Below the pieces are notes generated by a model that made no database searches, was not told where the DNA came from, and saw only the letters and a list, made by a program, of their open reading frames with translations. This document shows, in pieces, positions 54,301 to 64,000 of a stretch of 64,000 bases of DNA. Position numbers and translations under genes: made by a program. Each line of letters starts with the position of its first letter. Position 1 is the first letter of the stretch. The stretch is from Dromaius novaehollandiae (lineage: Eukaryota > Chordata > Aves > Casuariiformes > Dromaiidae), in contig NW_026991382.1 of the NCBI RefSeq assembly GCF_036370855.1, positions 62,001-126,000 of the forward strand, read 5' to 3'.

Positions 54301-57180
54301 AGACAATTGTGACCTCAAAAGGCAGCCAGCAGACGGGGCCTGCCACGGGCCTGTCAGGCAATAGGACTGCTGTGACCTCACAGGAACAGACAGCAGCCAT
54401 TGGCCTGCCACTGGCCTATACAGCACTGAGGCTGCTGTGACCTCACAAGCACAGTGAGGAGTCAGAGGCCTGCCATTGCCCTATAAGGTACAGAGACAAT
54501 TGTGACCTCAAAAGGCAGCCAGCAGACAGATGCCTGCCACGGGCCTATCAGGAAATAGGACTACTGTGACCTTACAAGCACAGCCAGCAGCTACGGGCCT
54601 GCCACTGGCCTATGAGGCACGCAGGCTGCTGTGACTTCAAAAGCACACCAAGCAGCCATTGGCCTCCCACGGGCCAATCAGGCACTGTGGCTGCTGTGAC
54701 CTTACAAGCACAGCCAGCAGCCAGGGGCCTGCCACTGGGCTATGAGGCACGGAGGCTGCTGTGACCTCACAAGCACAGCCAGCAGCCAAGGGCCTGCCAC
54801 AGGCCTATCAGGCAATAGGACTGCTGTCACCTGACAAGCACAGCCAGCAGCCAAGGGCCTGCCACTGGCTTATAGGGAACGGAGGCTACAGTTACCTCAC
54901 AAGCACACCCAACAGCTATGGGCCTGCCACTGGCCTATGAGGCACTGAGGCTGCTGTGACCTCACAAGCACAGTCAGCAGCCAGGGGCCTGCCACTGGCC
55001 TATCAGGCTGTAGGAGTGTTGTCACCTGACAAGCACAGCCAGCAGCTATGGGCCTGCCACAGGCCTATCAGGCAATAGGACTGCTGTGACCTCACAAGCA
55101 CAGCCAGCAGCTATGGGCCTGCCACTGGCCTATAGGAAAAGGAGGCTGCTGTGACCTCACAAGCACAGGCAGCAGCTATTGGCCTGCCACTGACCTATGA
55201 GGCACTGAGGCTGCTGTGACCTCACAAGCACAGTCAGCAGCCAGGGGCCTGCTGCTGGCCTATCAGGCTCTAGGAGTGTTGTCACCTGACAAGCACAGCC
55301 AGCAGCTATGGGCCTGCCACTGGCCTATAGGGAACAGAGGCTGATGTGACCTCACAAGCACAGCCAGCAGCCATTGGCCTTCCACTGTCCAAACAGGCAC
55401 GGAGGCTCCTCTGACCTCACCAGCACACCAAGCAGCCATTGGCCTCCCTCTGGCCTACAGGAAAAGGAGGCTGAAGCAACCTCACAAGCACAGCGAGTAG
55501 CCAGGGGTCTCCCACTGCCCTATAAGGTACAGAGACAAATGTGACCTCAAAAGGCAGCCAGCAGACGGGGCCTGCCACGGGCCTCTCAGGAAATAGGACT
55601 GCTGTGACCTCACAAGAACAGACAGCAGACATTGGCCTGCCACTGGCCTATACAGCACTGAGGCTGCTGTGACCTCACAAGCACAGTGAGGAGCCAGAGG
55701 CCTGCCATTGCCCTATAAGGTACAGAGACAAATGTGACCTCAAAAGGCAGCCAGCAGACAGAGGCCTGCCACGGGCCTATCAGGAAATAGGACTGCTGTG
55801 ACCTCATAAGCACAGCCAGCAGCCATTGGCCTCCCACGGGCCTATCAGGCACTGAGGCTGCTGTGACCTCACAAACACAGCCAGCAGACATTAGCCTCCC
55901 ACTGCCCGATGAGGCGCTGACGCTGCTGTCAACTCAGAAGCACAGTAAAGAGTCAGGGGCCTGCCACTGCCCTCAAGGGCATGGAGGCTGCTGTGACCTC
56001 AGAAGCCCAGCCAGCAGCTATGGGCCTGCCACTGCCCTATAGGGCACTGAGGCTTCTCTGACCTCACAAGCCCACCCAGCAGTCATTGGCCTCAAACTGG
56101 CCTATCAGGCACTGAGGCTTCTGTAACCTCACAAGCACAGGCAGCAGCAAGGGGCCTGCCACTGGCCTGTGAAGCACTGAGGCTGCTGTGACCTCACGAG
56201 CCCAGGCAGCAGCCAGGGGCCTTCTGCTGGCCTATCAGGCTCTAGGAGTGTTGTAACCTGACAAGCACAGCCAGCAGCTATGGGCCTGCCACTGGCCTAT
56301 AGGGAACAGAGGCTGCTGTGACCTCACAAGCACAGCCAGCAGCCATTGGCCTTCCACTGTCCAAACAGGCACTCAGGCTGCTTTGACCTCACCAGCACGC
56401 CAAGCAGCCATTGGCCTGCCGCTGCCCTATGAGGCACTGAGGCTGCTGTGACCTCACAAGCACAGCGAGGAGCCAGAGGCCTGCCATTGCCCTATAAGGT
56501 ACAGAGACAAATGTGACCTCAAAAGGCAGCCAGCAGACAGATGCCTGCCACAGGCCTATCAGGAAATAGGACTACTGTGACCTCACCAGCACAGCCAGCA
56601 GCTACGGGCCTTCCACTGGCCTATCACGCACTGAGGCTGCTGTGACCTCACAAGCACACCAAGCAGCCATTGGCCTCCCACGGGCCAATCAGGCACTGTG
56701 GCTGCTGTGACCTTACAAGCACAGCCAGCAGCCAGGGGCCTGCCACTGGCCTATGAGGCACGGAGGCTGCTGTGACCTCACAAGCACAGCCAGCAGCCAA
56801 GGGCCTGCCACTAGCCTATCAGGCACTAGGACTGCTGTGACCTCACAAGCACAGCCAGCAGCTATGGGCCTGCCACTGGCCTATAGGAAAAGGAGGCTGC
56901 TGTGACCTCACAAGCACACCAAGCAGCCAGGAGCCTGCCACTGCCCGATGAGGCGCTGACGCTGCTGTCAACTCAGAAGCGCAGTAAAGAGTCAGGGGCC
57001 TGCCACTGCCCTCAAGGGCATGGAGGCTGCTGTGACCTCAGAAGCCCAGCCAGCAGCTATGAGCCTGCCACTGCCCTATAGGGCACTGAGGCTTCTCTGA
57101 CCTCACAAGCCCACCCAGCAGTCATTGGCCTCAAACTGGCCTATCAGGCACTGAGGCTTCTGTAACCTCACAAGCACAGC
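51336..57180. repeat. Satellite block B3 (long subtype B core)
   Basis: Subtype B monomers throughout, apart from a short A-like insert at about 51540-51670. The marker GTCCAAAC occurs at 51363, 52207, 52921, 53506, 54155, 55387 and 56359, with spacings near whole multiples of 65 but irregular in number. I saw no perfect TGACGTCA in this block. Confidence 0.7.
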
Positions 57181-57940
57181 CAGCAGCTAGGAGCCTGCCA
57201 CTGGCCTACGAGGCACTGAGGCTGCTGTTACCTCACAAGCACAGCCAGTAGCCAGGATTCTGCCACTAACCTATGAGGCACTGAGGATGCTGTGACCTCA
57301 CAAGCACAGCCAGCAGCCAGGAGCCTGCCACTGGCCTAGGAGGCACTGAGGCTGCTGTGACCTCACCAGCACAGCCAGCAGTCGGGGGCCTGCCACTGGC
57401 CTAGGAGGCACTGAGGCTGCTGTGACCTCACAAGCACAGCCAGCAGCCATGAGCCTGCCACGGGCCTATGAGGCACGGACGCTGCTGTGACCTCACAAGC
57501 ACAGCCAGCAGCCAGGAGCCTGCCACTGGCCTCGGAGGCACTGAGGCTGCTGTGACCTCACAAGCACAGAGAGCAGCCAGGAGCATGCCACTGGCCTAGG
57601 AGGCACTCAGGCTGATGTGACGTCCCAAGCACAGCCATCATCCAGGAGCCTGCCACTGGCCTGACAGACTCTTAGCGTGCTGTGACCTGAAAAGCTAAGC
57701 CAGCAGCCATGAGCCTGTCACTGGCCTATGAGGCAGTGAGGCTGCTGTGACGTCACAAGCACAGCCATCAGCCATGAGCCTGCCACTGGCCTCAGAGGCA
57801 CTGAGGCTGCTGTGACCTCACAAGCACAGCCAGCAGCCATGAGCCTGCTACTGGCCTAGGAGGCACGGATGCTGCTGTGACCTCACAAGCACAGCCAGCA
57901 GTCATGAGCATGCCACTGGCCTAGGAGGCACTGAGGCTGC
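57181..57940. repeat. Satellite block A4 (subtype A, right end)
   Basis: GGCCTAGGAGGCACTGAG monomers again, with one CRE palindrome at 57748, up to the LTR that interrupts a monomer after CTGAGGCTGC. Confidence 0.7.
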
Positions 57941-58085
57941 TGTTGTTACAAGACAACCCTGAGAATCTCAGAAAGAATGTTTGAAGCAGGTAGATTTGGT
58001 TAACTTCTATCTTAGATAGAATATGCTTAGCATGAGTAGCCGCACACTTGCTTAGCATGAGTAGCTAAATCTGGCAATTTGTGTG

Positions 58086-58092
58086 TATAAAT
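58086..58092 (+). promoter_or_regulatory. LTR TATA box
   Basis: TATAAAT about 75 bp upstream of the AATAAA signal, as expected at the U3/R boundary. Confidence 0.75.
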
Positions 58093-58166
58093 GCTACTTG
58101 AAAAGTTGGGGGGTGTGTGCTTGATTTGTGGGAAACCACCGAGCACCCAGGCTTGCGCAACTCTGA

Positions 58167-58172
58167 AATAAA
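58167..58172 (+). terminator. LTR polyadenylation signal
   Basis: AATAAA in the R region of the LTR. Confidence 0.75.
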
Positions 58173-58255
58173 TAAGCAAATGTCTCTCCTGAGTGTGTAA
58201 TTATTGGCTTATTGCACACCGGGCAACGAATCCGCTTTTCGGACAACAGTTTTCT

Positions 58256-58273
58256 GGCGACCCAGGTGGGACT
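58256..58273 (+). other. Primer-binding site, closest to tRNA-Arg
   Basis: TGGCGACCCAGGTGGGAC begins six bases after the LTR end. It starts with TGG, complementary to the tRNA CCA end, and GTGGGACTC complements the T arm of several arginine tRNAs. The fit to any single tRNA-Arg that I recall is imperfect, by two or three bases. Confidence 0.65.
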
Positions 58274-58396
58274 CTCGCTGTAAAGCCTTGCCCGGATCGT
58301 CTTGCCAGTTCCAGCGGGGAGACACTGCTCATCGGACTCCAGCGCGCACCGACCGTTTTGTTCGGGGACTCCATGAGCACCCTCCCTGGTCGGAAC

Positions 58397-58402
58397 AGGT
58401 AA
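58397..58402 (+). promoter_or_regulatory. Putative major splice donor in the proviral leader
   Basis: ACAG/GTAAGC, with GT at 58399-58400, lies between the primer-binding site and the gag start, where retroviruses place the donor for spliced env mRNA. Confidence 0.55.
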
Positions 58403-58570
58403 GCGACTCAAAGGTGCAATGCAGTAATTATTAAGAGACATTGCATAAAGGGTATGATGTAAGGGTAATTGGTTGTGGTAACCAAAGGTAAGCTTTGTAC
58501 ACGTTTGGACAGTGACGACTGGAGTGTACGAAAGCGTAATTGGTAAGAACGTTCTCTTAAGGGTAATAAT

Positions 58571-60106
58571 ATGGGAACAGGACAATCTGTGGAGGTATCC
58601 CCCTGTTCTCCTTTAGGATGCATCCTGAAACATTGGAGTAAGTTTGGTGGGAATCCTTTAACAAGGAGAAAATTAAAGGAATACTGTACTCAGTGGTGGC
58701 CAATGTATAAACTGGAGGATGAGGAAAAATGGCCAGAAATTGGAACGCTAAACTATAATACAATCTTGCAACTTATGTTGTTTTGCAGAAGACAGAACAA
58801 ATGGGATGAGGTCCCATATGTAGATTTGTTCTTCTCTCTGAGAAATGATCATGAAACTAGAAAAAAATGTAAGCTGTTGATCTCTGATTCAAATGTGTTA
58901 ATGATGATGGGAAACAAAGAGAAAATGCCTCGGTTTTGCTCTGCTTGTAGCATTGGGAAAAGATGTTTAAAAGTGGGTGATGAGGAAGAGGATGTACAAT
59001 TACTGGTCTCTCCGGAAAGAGATCAAGATAGTGTCGACAGCAGAAAGAAGGGAAGTGAGGCATGTAGCCCGATTGCAGGCAGAACTCGGGCTACTCGGGC
59101 TCAACAAAATCTCGTGATTCAGGCCCCGCTGCGTCAAGCAGTCGGACCAGACGGGATGCCTGTGTATGTGAAGGTCCCTTTTTCAACTACAGATTTAATG
59201 AATTGGAAGGAGTCTGCAGGGTCGTACTGAGAAAATCCAGAAAAGATGTATCAATCCTTTAAAATGATAATTGAGAATCATAATCCAGATTGGCAGGATT
59301 TACAGGTGCTTTTAAATACTTTGCTTTCACCTGAGGAGAAAAGAATGGTATTAGACAAAGCTCAAGAGGAGAATGAAAGACAAAATGCCAGAGACAGACC
59401 AGACCGTTTTATGCCGGCCCGGGAACCGGGTTGGGATCAAAACACAGGGGCAGGCAGGTTAATGACTAAACAGTGCCAACAGTTAATATTATATGAGGTA
59501 AAGCATGGAGTACCTAGGCCCAAAAATATTGCAAAACTATATCAAGTCGCACAGGGTATGAATGAGCATCCCTCTGCATTTTACGAGCGGTTATGTGAAA
59601 CTGCCCGAAAATGGACAGACTTGGATCCCGAGGACGAAGCAAATAAAATGACTTTTACTACATTATTTGTAGGACAATCAGCACCAGATATAAGGAGAAA
59701 GCTTCAGAAAGTAGATGGTATGTCGGGGATGTTGATATCGCAATTAATAGAAATTGCATATAAGGTGTACAATAACAGGGAAGAAGTAGAGAGAAAGGAA
59801 AAACAAAAGGAGAAACTTAAAGATAAGAGGCAAAATGCTGCAGTCTTGGCAGCTGCATTTGCCCGGGCACAAACTCCCTCTCAGGGAAGGGGTTTTCCGA
59901 AAGGACAAGGACGTGGAAGAGGGCATAGAGTAGGAGGGAATTTGGGAAATAGAATTCCGCTAAGGAGAGATCAGTGTGCAATTTGCAGGGGGAAGGGGCA
60001 CTGGAAAAATGAGTGCCCGAAGAGACAATCAGATCATTGGAAACCTCAGTCTGCATCTGTTCCAGAGGCAGATTTGCTCATGATTGGGACAGAGGATTCA
60101 GACTGA
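58571..60106 (+). pseudogene. gag: Proviral gag, interrupted by an in-frame TGA
   Basis: Structural polyprotein. It starts MGTGQS, an N-myristoylation type start. The matrix part has SPLGCILKHW and a WWPMYKLEDEEKWPEIG-like stretch typical of gamma-type MA. An in-frame TGA at 59228-59230 cuts the reading frame at the end of the p12-like region; the same frame continues with the capsid core (PDW, then GRLMTKQCQQLILYEVKHG) and a highly charged region. A single nucleocapsid zinc knuckle, C-x2-C-x4-H-x4-C, is at 59975-60016. The natural end is TGA at 60104-60106. I saw no PPPY or PSAP late motif. Confidence 0.92.
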
Positions 60107-62874
60107 TGGGGACCGGGGGTTGAGGAATTGGATTCCCCAGCCAAACCCCTGGTTTCAGTAAAGCTGGGGAACGAAACAGTTAAATTTTTAGTAGACACTG
60201 GAGCAGCATATTCAGTACTAAATAGCTGTAAGGGACCAATGAGTAAATTCTCTATGCCAGTAATTGGGGCCACAGGAAAGCGAGAGGTCAAACCTTTCTT
60301 TCAACCAATTAAATGTGAAATAGGAAATAAGGTGTTAACACATGAATTCTTATACATGCCAGAATGCCCATTACCCCTAATGGGGAGGGATTTACTGAAT
60401 AAACTGGGGGCACAGATAACCTTTGATAAAAACAAAGTTAAGGTGCACATTCCACAAAGTAACGCCTGGAAGGCACAAGCATATATGTTGCAGAAAGCAC
60501 TGGATTCCGAACAGGTGGAGGATGGACCAAGCGAAATTCCCTCTGAAGTAATGGACGCAGTAATCCCTTTTGTGTGGGCAACGGAGAAACCTGGAAGAGC
60601 CAGATGTGCAGAACCGGTAAAGGTGGAATTAAAACAAGGAGCTAAACCGGTAAGGCGAAAACAGTATCCCATGAAGTTAGAGGCCCGTGTTGGACTGGAG
60701 CCTATGATTAATAATTTCTTAAAGTATGGACTGTTGCGAGAATGTCAATCCGAGTACAATACTCCAAGCCTGCCTGTAAAAAAACCATATTCACAAGAAT
60801 ATCGTCTAGTACAGGATTTGCGAGCTATTAACCAGATAGTGACTGATGTGCACCCAGTGGTACCCAATCCATACACTTTGTTAACAACGATAAATGATTC
60901 CAATGTCTATTTTACAGTATTGGACTTAAAAGATGCTCTCTTCTGTATCCCTTTGGAGGAACAAAGTCAACAATTATTCGCCTTTGAGTGGGAAAGTCCT
61001 ACAACGAAACGCAAAATGCAGTTGTGCTGGACAGTACTCCCTCAAGGATTCAAGAACAGCCCTACAATTTTTGGTAATGTACTTGCAAAAGAATTAGAAT
61101 TATGGCAAGGTAAGAAAGAGACCACTACCTTATTACAGTATGTGGATGATATCTTACTGGGGGCAGACACTATTGAAGAATGTAGAGAAACAACCATCAG
61201 TTTATTAAATTTTTTGGGAACAGCGGGATACAGGGTGTCTCGGAAAAAGTACAGATCATGAAGGAAAGCGTAATCTATCTAGGATTTGAAATATCCCAGG
61301 GGAAAGAAAATTAGGAATCGAAAGGAAAGAAGCGATTTGTCAGATCGCCCCCCCAGAATCAAAAAGAGAACTTAGGGGATTTTTAGGAATGGCTGGGTGG
61401 TGTCGCCTGTGGATACCTAATTTTGGATTAATGGCAAAGCCTTTATATGAAGCTGTTAAGGGGCCGGGAGACTTGCTGGAGTGGACTCCAGAATGCCGAA
61501 AAGGATTTGATGAAATCAAGTTTGCTCTCATGAGTGCCCCTGCATTAGGACTTCCGAACCTAACAAAGCCATTTGAGCTTTATGTACATGAGAGAGGGCA
61601 CCAGGCTTTGGGAGTGCTTGTACAGACTTTAGGAAATTGGAAAAGACCTGTGGCTTACTTTTCAAGACAGCTGGATAAAGTGAGTACAGGGTGGCCAGGA
61701 TGCCTCAGAGCAGTTGCAGCTGCTGTGCTGTTAATACAAGAGGCACGAAAATTGACATTGGGACAAAAAGTGACTGTTTATGTGCCACATGCTGCTGCAG
61801 CAGTTTTAGAACAAAAAGGGCATCACTGGTTATCCCCAAGTAGGATGGTGCAGTACCAGGCAGTGATACTTGAGCAAGAAGATGTAACCATGAAGGTGTC
61901 CAATACCCTTAATCCGGCATCTTTATTACCACTTCATGAAGAGGGGAGGTTGGCTCATGACTGTCTGCAAACTATTGAGCGAGTATACTCCAGCCGTCCA
62001 GATTTGAGAGATATTCCGTTGCAGAATCCAGACTGGGAATTATTTACCGATGGGAGCAGTTTTATAGTAAAGGGAGAAAGAAGGGCTGGATACGCTGTTG
62101 TCACTTTGGAAGGAGAAATCGAAGCAAGATCGCTACCAGCAAATACATCAGCCCAGAAAGCAAAACTGATTGCTTTAACCCGGGCTCTGGAATTATCAGA
62201 GGGAAAATGGACTAATGTGTTTACAGATTCAAAATACGCCTTTGGGGTTATACATGCCCATGGCACAATTTGTAAAGAAAGAGGATTGCTATCTTCTCAA
62301 GGGAATCTCCAGGATTTTTCTCAACATTTCTCAAGGAAAATGTTATTAAAAGAAATTATACCAAGATTTAGGGTACCAGAAGGGTTTTCTTCAGATAGGG
62401 GACCTCATTTTATAGCAGAAATAGTACAACAAATCTCAAAAATACTACAAATTAAATGGGACTTACATACCCCCTGGAGGCCACAATCCAGTGGAAAAGT
62501 GGAAAGAATGAATCAAACAATTAAGAGACAGGTAGGAAAATTGTGTCAGGAGACTCAGATGAAATGGACTGATGTTTTACCTCTGGCATTATTAAGAACC
62601 AGAATAACCCCAAGGGTTAGGGAGAAAGTTAGTCCATTTGAGATTCTGTATGGCAAACCTTACACTGTAAATTTAACTGGAAATGAAATTCAAATGCACG
62701 TTAAGGGTGATCAAATTTTAAGTGATTATCTCTTGTCTATGGCAAAGGTTCTTCTCTCCGTAGGTACATCCAGTTATACTTTTAGATTACACCCGAGTGA
62801 AAGCAGTACCTCGAGAGACGTGGAAAGCTGAACAAGTTCAACCTCTAAAGTTAAAAATATATAAAGATATATGA
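60107..62874 (+). pseudogene. pol: Proviral pol, frameshifted and deleted
   Basis: Pol follows the gag TGA in the same frame, as in gammaretroviral readthrough organisation. Protease: active site DTGA at 60194-60205 and a MGRDLLNKLGA flap-side motif. Reverse transcriptase: LVQDLRAIN, LPQGFKNSPTIFG and YVDD at 61139-61150. The frame changes near 61247-61256 and again near 61300-61305. RNase H: Asp of TDGSS at 62049, but the glutamate position of the usual AELIALT motif is Lys (62163-62165); TDSKYAFG is present. Near 62300-62325 the sequence jumps into late integrase, so the end of RNase H, the HHCC finger and the first catalytic Asp are missing. The later Asp (SDRGPHF) and Glu (KVERMN) remain. 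The C-terminal tail is also shortened and out of frame to the TGA at 62872-62874. Confidence 0.92.
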
Positions 62875-62985
62875 GATGTATTAGAAGCGAATCGGTTTTA
62901 AATTTAGATTGTATTCAGGGAAAAAATGCTTTAATCTGATTGTTAGGAATAGGGTTAATATTGTTGTTACGGTATCTGTGTAAAA

Positions 62986-64000
62986 ATGATGTTCTCCTTA
63001 ACAACCAGGGGAGAAATGTGGTGGTTAGTTTTTCTAGGTTACCTGAGCCAAACAATTAAAGGGAATCAGGAAGGATTTTGGAGTCACAATCTCCATTTGG
63101 AAGTAATTACGAAATCTATGAAGATAGTTAACCAGAGGGATTGCTGGGTGTGTACCCACTTCCCTGAACTTTCCAACAAGGGCTTCCCACTAATTGGAGT
63201 GCCTATGAAACAACCAAACAGGAATGGGAAGTCCAGAGTGTGACAGGAGATTATTATCAATGTATCCAAAGGTGTAATAATAGTAATAAATGGTGGGAGA
63301 AAACTATACTTTATGGAAAGCAACCGATCAACTGTACTGGAGCCATTAAGGTAGGAGGTTATAAAGATTGCTCTCGGATACCTGAATAGGTTATAAGTGG
63401 CCAAGTAAGGAACTAAATGGGTGGCGTGTTCCAAAAGGTAGTGGATGGTATTGGTTGTGTGGAAACAAGGCACGAAAAGTGCTACCTCCTAATTGGTCAG
63501 GGACATGTACTTTAGGGGCAATAATCCCTAATGTTACTATAAGAAAAGAATTGAGTAATAAATACCAAAAATCCTGGCTAAGAACATTCATAAGGAGACA
63601 AAAGAGGGTCAATAATCCTTTAATAGATCGACCTACTAGGTTGCAGTCATTCGTAAGGTGGCTGTTTCCACAACTGGGAGTGAGTGAACTTGAAAAAGCA
63701 ATAGTAAATATTTCAGCAGTTATTGAAAAAAATAGGGAATAAAACCTCTGATGCCACTGCAGCTTTACAAGAGGAGGTTTCAGAAATTGCGAAAATAACT
63801 ACCCAAAACAGGATGGCTCTAGAGATGTTATTGGCATCTCAGGGAGGAGTATGTACAGTAATAAATACTAGTTGCTGTGTATATGTGGATCAAAGCGGGA
63901 GAATTTCTACCGATCTAAATGAAATCTGGAAGCAGACTGAAATCTTACATGGGGTTCAGAAAGATGATACTTCTTTCAGATTTGAAGAAACATGGAAATG
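62986..64000 (+). pseudogene. env: Proviral env, frameshifted, truncated by window end
   Basis: Envelope glycoprotein gene. The ATG at 62986 is followed by a hydrophobic signal segment. A CWVC motif lies at 63142-63153 in SU. The frame changes near 63225-63240 and again near 63388, and a further change lies in the A7 run 63726-63732. Asn-x-Ser/Thr sites (NWS, NVT) occur in the third segment. A basic RRQKR site at 63593-63607 marks the probable SU/TM cleavage. TM then shows the conserved QNRMALEMLL region and CX6CC at 63852-63878, typical of gamma-type TM with covalent SU linkage. It cannot encode a full-length Env as it stands. The transmembrane anchor lies beyond the window. Confidence 0.9.

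Larger units (their letters stand above)
43651..57940. repeat. 65-bp tandem satellite array, about 220 monomers
   Basis: The core phrases GGCTGCTGTGACCTCACAAG, CACAGCCAGCAGCC, CCTGCCACTGGCCTA and GAGGCACTGAG follow one another with a 65-bp period (for example GCTGCTGTGA at 57351 and 57416) for 14.3 kb. Because 65 is not a multiple of 3, any frame cycles through all three phases; the many open frames inside are not genes. The left edge is about 0.9 kb upstream of the ARHGAP20-like ATG; the right edge is cut by a provirus. I do not recognise it as a named avian satellite. Confidence 0.95.
57941..58249 (+). repeat. 5' LTR of the provirus (309 bp)
   Basis: Starts TGTTGTTAC and ends GGACAACA, so the ends form the inverted repeat TGTTGT/ACAACA. 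It follows a satellite monomer cut after CTGAGGCTGC. A 17-bp direct repeat (TGCTTAGCATGAGTAGC at 58024 and 58049) in U3 looks enhancer-like. A TATA box is at 58086-58092 and AATAAA at 58167-58172. Confidence 0.9.
57941..64000 (+). mobile_element. Class I (gamma-like) endogenous retrovirus, 5' LTR to env TM, cut by window end
   Basis: The order is 5' LTR, primer-binding site, leader with splice donor, gag, pol, env. Gamma-like traits are an MA beginning MG with SPLGCILKHW, one CCHC zinc knuckle, pol in the same frame as gag after a TGA, RT with YVDD, and a TM with CX6CC. The RT and gag wording is closest in style to the HERV-I/ERV-9-like branch of class I as I know it; a tree is needed to place it. 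The genome is defective: an internal gag stop, pol frameshifts and a large deletion, and a frameshifted env. It sits inside the 65-bp satellite. The 3' LTR lies beyond the window. Confidence 0.93.

Noticed and set aside
43993..55891. Numerous open frames of 60-90 codons inside the array, many reading repeats such as AAGCACEVTAASVP
   Set aside because: They follow the 65-bp tandem period through all three frames and have no start, stop or splice logic of their own.
43651..57940. CRISPR-like look of regularly spaced repeats
   Set aside because: There are no unique spacers; the whole 65-bp unit is repeated, and the genome is a vertebrate.

Overview
This is vertebrate nuclear DNA, most likely from a bird. 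The evidence is AT-rich non-coding sequence with short introns, a 5'-truncated CR1 LINE with the usual CR1 3' end, ERV LTRs of avian character, and a TMEM18 gene whose five exons can all be read. I cannot name the species.

Layout. 1-24.5 kb is non-coding: one solo LTR with a target-site duplication (3164-4365), small tandem duplications, a perfect 18-bp-arm hairpin (12.4 kb) and an 88-bp near-perfect inverted repeat with arms 4.7 kb apart. 25427-29644 (minus strand) is TMEM18, with its promoter in a CpG island at about 29.36-29.83 kb. In this copy the expected start codon reads GTG in an otherwise ideal Kozak context. 30-36 kb is non-coding and holds a decayed reverse-transcriptase relic and the CR1 fragment. 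36096-42752 (minus strand) is a 14-exon Rho-GAP gene of the ARHGAP20-like type (PH, RA-like and RhoGAP domains, then a Ser-rich tail). All its exon phases fit together, but it has a one-base frameshift in the RhoGAP domain and the catalytic arginine finger is cysteine, so it is a decaying paralog, a non-catalytic one, or carries an assembly error.

43651-57940 is a 14.3-kb satellite of about 220 tandem 65-bp monomers, starting roughly 0.9 kb upstream of the ARHGAP20-like start codon. Two monomer subtypes alternate in blocks. Only subtype A carries perfect CRE palindromes (11 seen) and a monomer variant matching the CTCF core motif (several copies). Most monomers can fold into a hairpin. This array is the best candidate here for something undescribed.

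57941 to the window end is a class I (gamma-like) endogenous retrovirus inserted in the last satellite monomer: a 309-bp 5' LTR, a primer-binding site closest to tRNA-Arg, gag, pol in the same frame after a gag TGA, and env, cut by the window end. It is defective: an in-frame stop in gag, frameshifts in pol, a large deletion across the RNase H/integrase junction, and several frameshifts in env.

Nothing suggests that the genes form a pathway. The main relationship is positional: the satellite and its insertion lie on the 5' side of the Rho-GAP gene and may shape its chromatin.
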